Assembly (NCBI GenBank): GCA_903914045.1
Contig: CAIWNO010000032.1
Span: 1 to 5,897 of the forward strand
Source: an uncultured bacterium
GTDB taxonomy: Bacteria; Planctomycetota; Phycisphaerae; Phycisphaerales; SM1A02
Direction: 5' to 3'
Length of the DNA: 5,897 nucleotides
In this document: positions 5,158-5,897 of the stretch, in pieces
Layout of the letters: each line of letters opens with the position of its first letter
Numbering within the stretch: position 1 is the first letter of the stretch
The notes under the pieces: model-generated
Told to the model about the DNA's origin: nothing
Databases searched by the model: none
The model's input: the letters and a program-made list of their open reading frames with translations, nothing else
Translations under genes and position numbers: made by a program

Positions 5158-5897
5158 ATGCCGAGTGCCATTGCCCATACCAGATTGATTGTTGGACTGG
5201 AGATTCATGTGGAGCTGTGCACGCGCAGCAAAATGTTCACGCGCGCGCCCAATCCAGCGCATGTGGACTTTGATGGCTCCGATGCGAACTCGCTTGTGGA
5301 CCCGTTGGTGGCCGCGCTTCCCGGCACATTGCCCGTCATGAACCGCGCAGCGGTTGAAATGTCCGCGCGCGTTGGCATGGCGCTGGGGTGCGACATTGCC
5401 AAGCAATGCCGCTGGGACAGAAAAAATTATTTCTATCCCGATCTTCCAAAGGGCTATCAAATTAGCCAGTATGACCAGCCGTTGTGCGGCGAAGGAAAGT
5501 TTGAATTGCCACTGGAAGATGGTTCCACCAAGACCATTGGAATTATCCGCGCGCACTTGGAGGAGGACACCGGCAAGCTTGGCCATGAACTTCCAGGTGG
5601 TCGCCACTACGATGGAAGTTTGGTGGACTTGAATCGCGCGGGCACGCCGCTGCTAGAAATTGTTACGGCGCCGGATTTTGCAAGCGCGGCGGAAGTGGTT
5701 GCATTCGCGCAAAATCTGCGGGTTTTGTGCCGCTTTCTTGGCGTGACCGAGGGCGTGATGCAGAAGGGCCACATGCGTTTCGAGCCCAACATTAATGTTG
5801 AGATCACCTTAGAAGATGGCACGACGGTGCGCACGCCCATTGTTGAAGTGAAGAATTTAAATTCATTCAAGGCCGTCAAGGGCGCCATTGAATATGA
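5158..5897 (+). CDS. gatB: Aspartyl/glutamyl-tRNA amidotransferase subunit B (3' partial)
   Basis: The reading frame stays open to the window end (246 codons visible, about half of the usual ~475-490). GatB binds the mischarged Glu-tRNA(Gln) or Asp-tRNA(Asn), phosphorylates the acyl group with ATP and completes amidation with ammonia channelled from GatA, in the cytoplasmic GatCAB complex. Diagnostic segments in order are V12-G-L-E-I-H-V-E-L, S24-K-M-F, R85-W-D-R-K-N-Y-F-Y-P-D-L-P-K-G-Y-Q-I-S-Q-Y-D-Q-P, R131-A-H-L-E-E-D-T-G-K, L156-V-D-L-N-R-A-G-T-P-L-L-E-I-V, M206-R-F-E-P-N-I-N-V and E230-V-K-N-L-N-S-F. These leave little doubt about identity. An in-frame ATG at 5131 is an alternative start that would add nine residues; 5158 is preferred because it follows a TATAGT -10-like element and leaves a gap to the divergent gene. 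gatA and gatC are not in view. Its presence implies that the host makes Gln-tRNA and/or Asn-tRNA indirectly. Confidence 0.96.
   Translation, partial: MPSAIAHTRLIVGLEIHVELCTRSKMFTRAPNPAHVDFDGSDANSLVDPLVAALPGTLPVMNRAAVEMSARVGMALGCDIAKQCRWDRKNYFYPDLPKGYQISQYDQPLCGEGKFELPLEDGSTKTIGIIRAHLEEDTGKLGHELPGGRHYDGSLVDLNRAGTPLLEIVTAPDFASAAEVVAFAQNLRVLCRFLGVTEGVMQKGHMRFEPNINVEITLEDGTTVRTPIVEVKNLNSFKAVKGAIEY

Noticed and set aside
5125..5607. 160-codon open frame on the minus strand
   Set aside because: It is opposite clear GatB motifs; the plus-strand reading is certain, so this is a shadow frame.

Overview
The window looks like chromosomal DNA from a planctomycete, most likely of the class Phycisphaerae. 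Three things point there. One is a secreted protein that pairs an N-terminal lamin-tail-like region with C-terminal dockerin-like calcium repeats. The second is a prepilin-type protein with an H-x9-DG motif near its C-terminus. The third is that no recognisable Shine-Dalgarno sequence precedes any visible start codon. This is an inference from protein style; no 16S rRNA or other definitive marker is present.

Layout: (1) bases 1-888 carry the 3' part of the secreted lamin-tail/dockerin-like protein; (2) bases 912-1868, on the same strand, encode the H-x9-DG pseudopilin-like protein; (3) a 102-base spacer contains a GNRA-looped hairpin and is followed by a tRNA-Cys(GCA) gene on the minus strand (1971-2044) with its own promoter; (4) bases 2086-3192 encode a secreted protein of unknown function built from two copies of one ~85-residue domain; (5) bases 3251-3733 encode a small single-domain cyclophilin peptidyl-prolyl isomerase; (6) bases 3708-5132, on the minus strand, encode a larger cyclophilin with a long N-terminal extension, whose stop lies inside the end of the small cyclophilin gene; (7) from 5158 to the window end runs the first half of gatB, divergent from the large cyclophilin.

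How the genes fit together: the first two genes probably form a cell-surface/export pair. The tRNA and gatB belong to translation: gatB encodes a subunit of the amidotransferase that makes Gln-tRNA and/or Asn-tRNA by transamidation. The two cyclophilins are convergent paralogues. The small one looks cytoplasmic and the large one is possibly exported. No mobile element, CRISPR array, phage gene or recognised defence system is visible. The least explained parts are the duplicated-domain secreted protein and the N-terminal extension of the large cyclophilin. The layout is very compact: divergent starts are separated by about 25 bases around a near-symmetric -10 element, and a tRNA promoter ends five bases before the start codon of the divergent gene.
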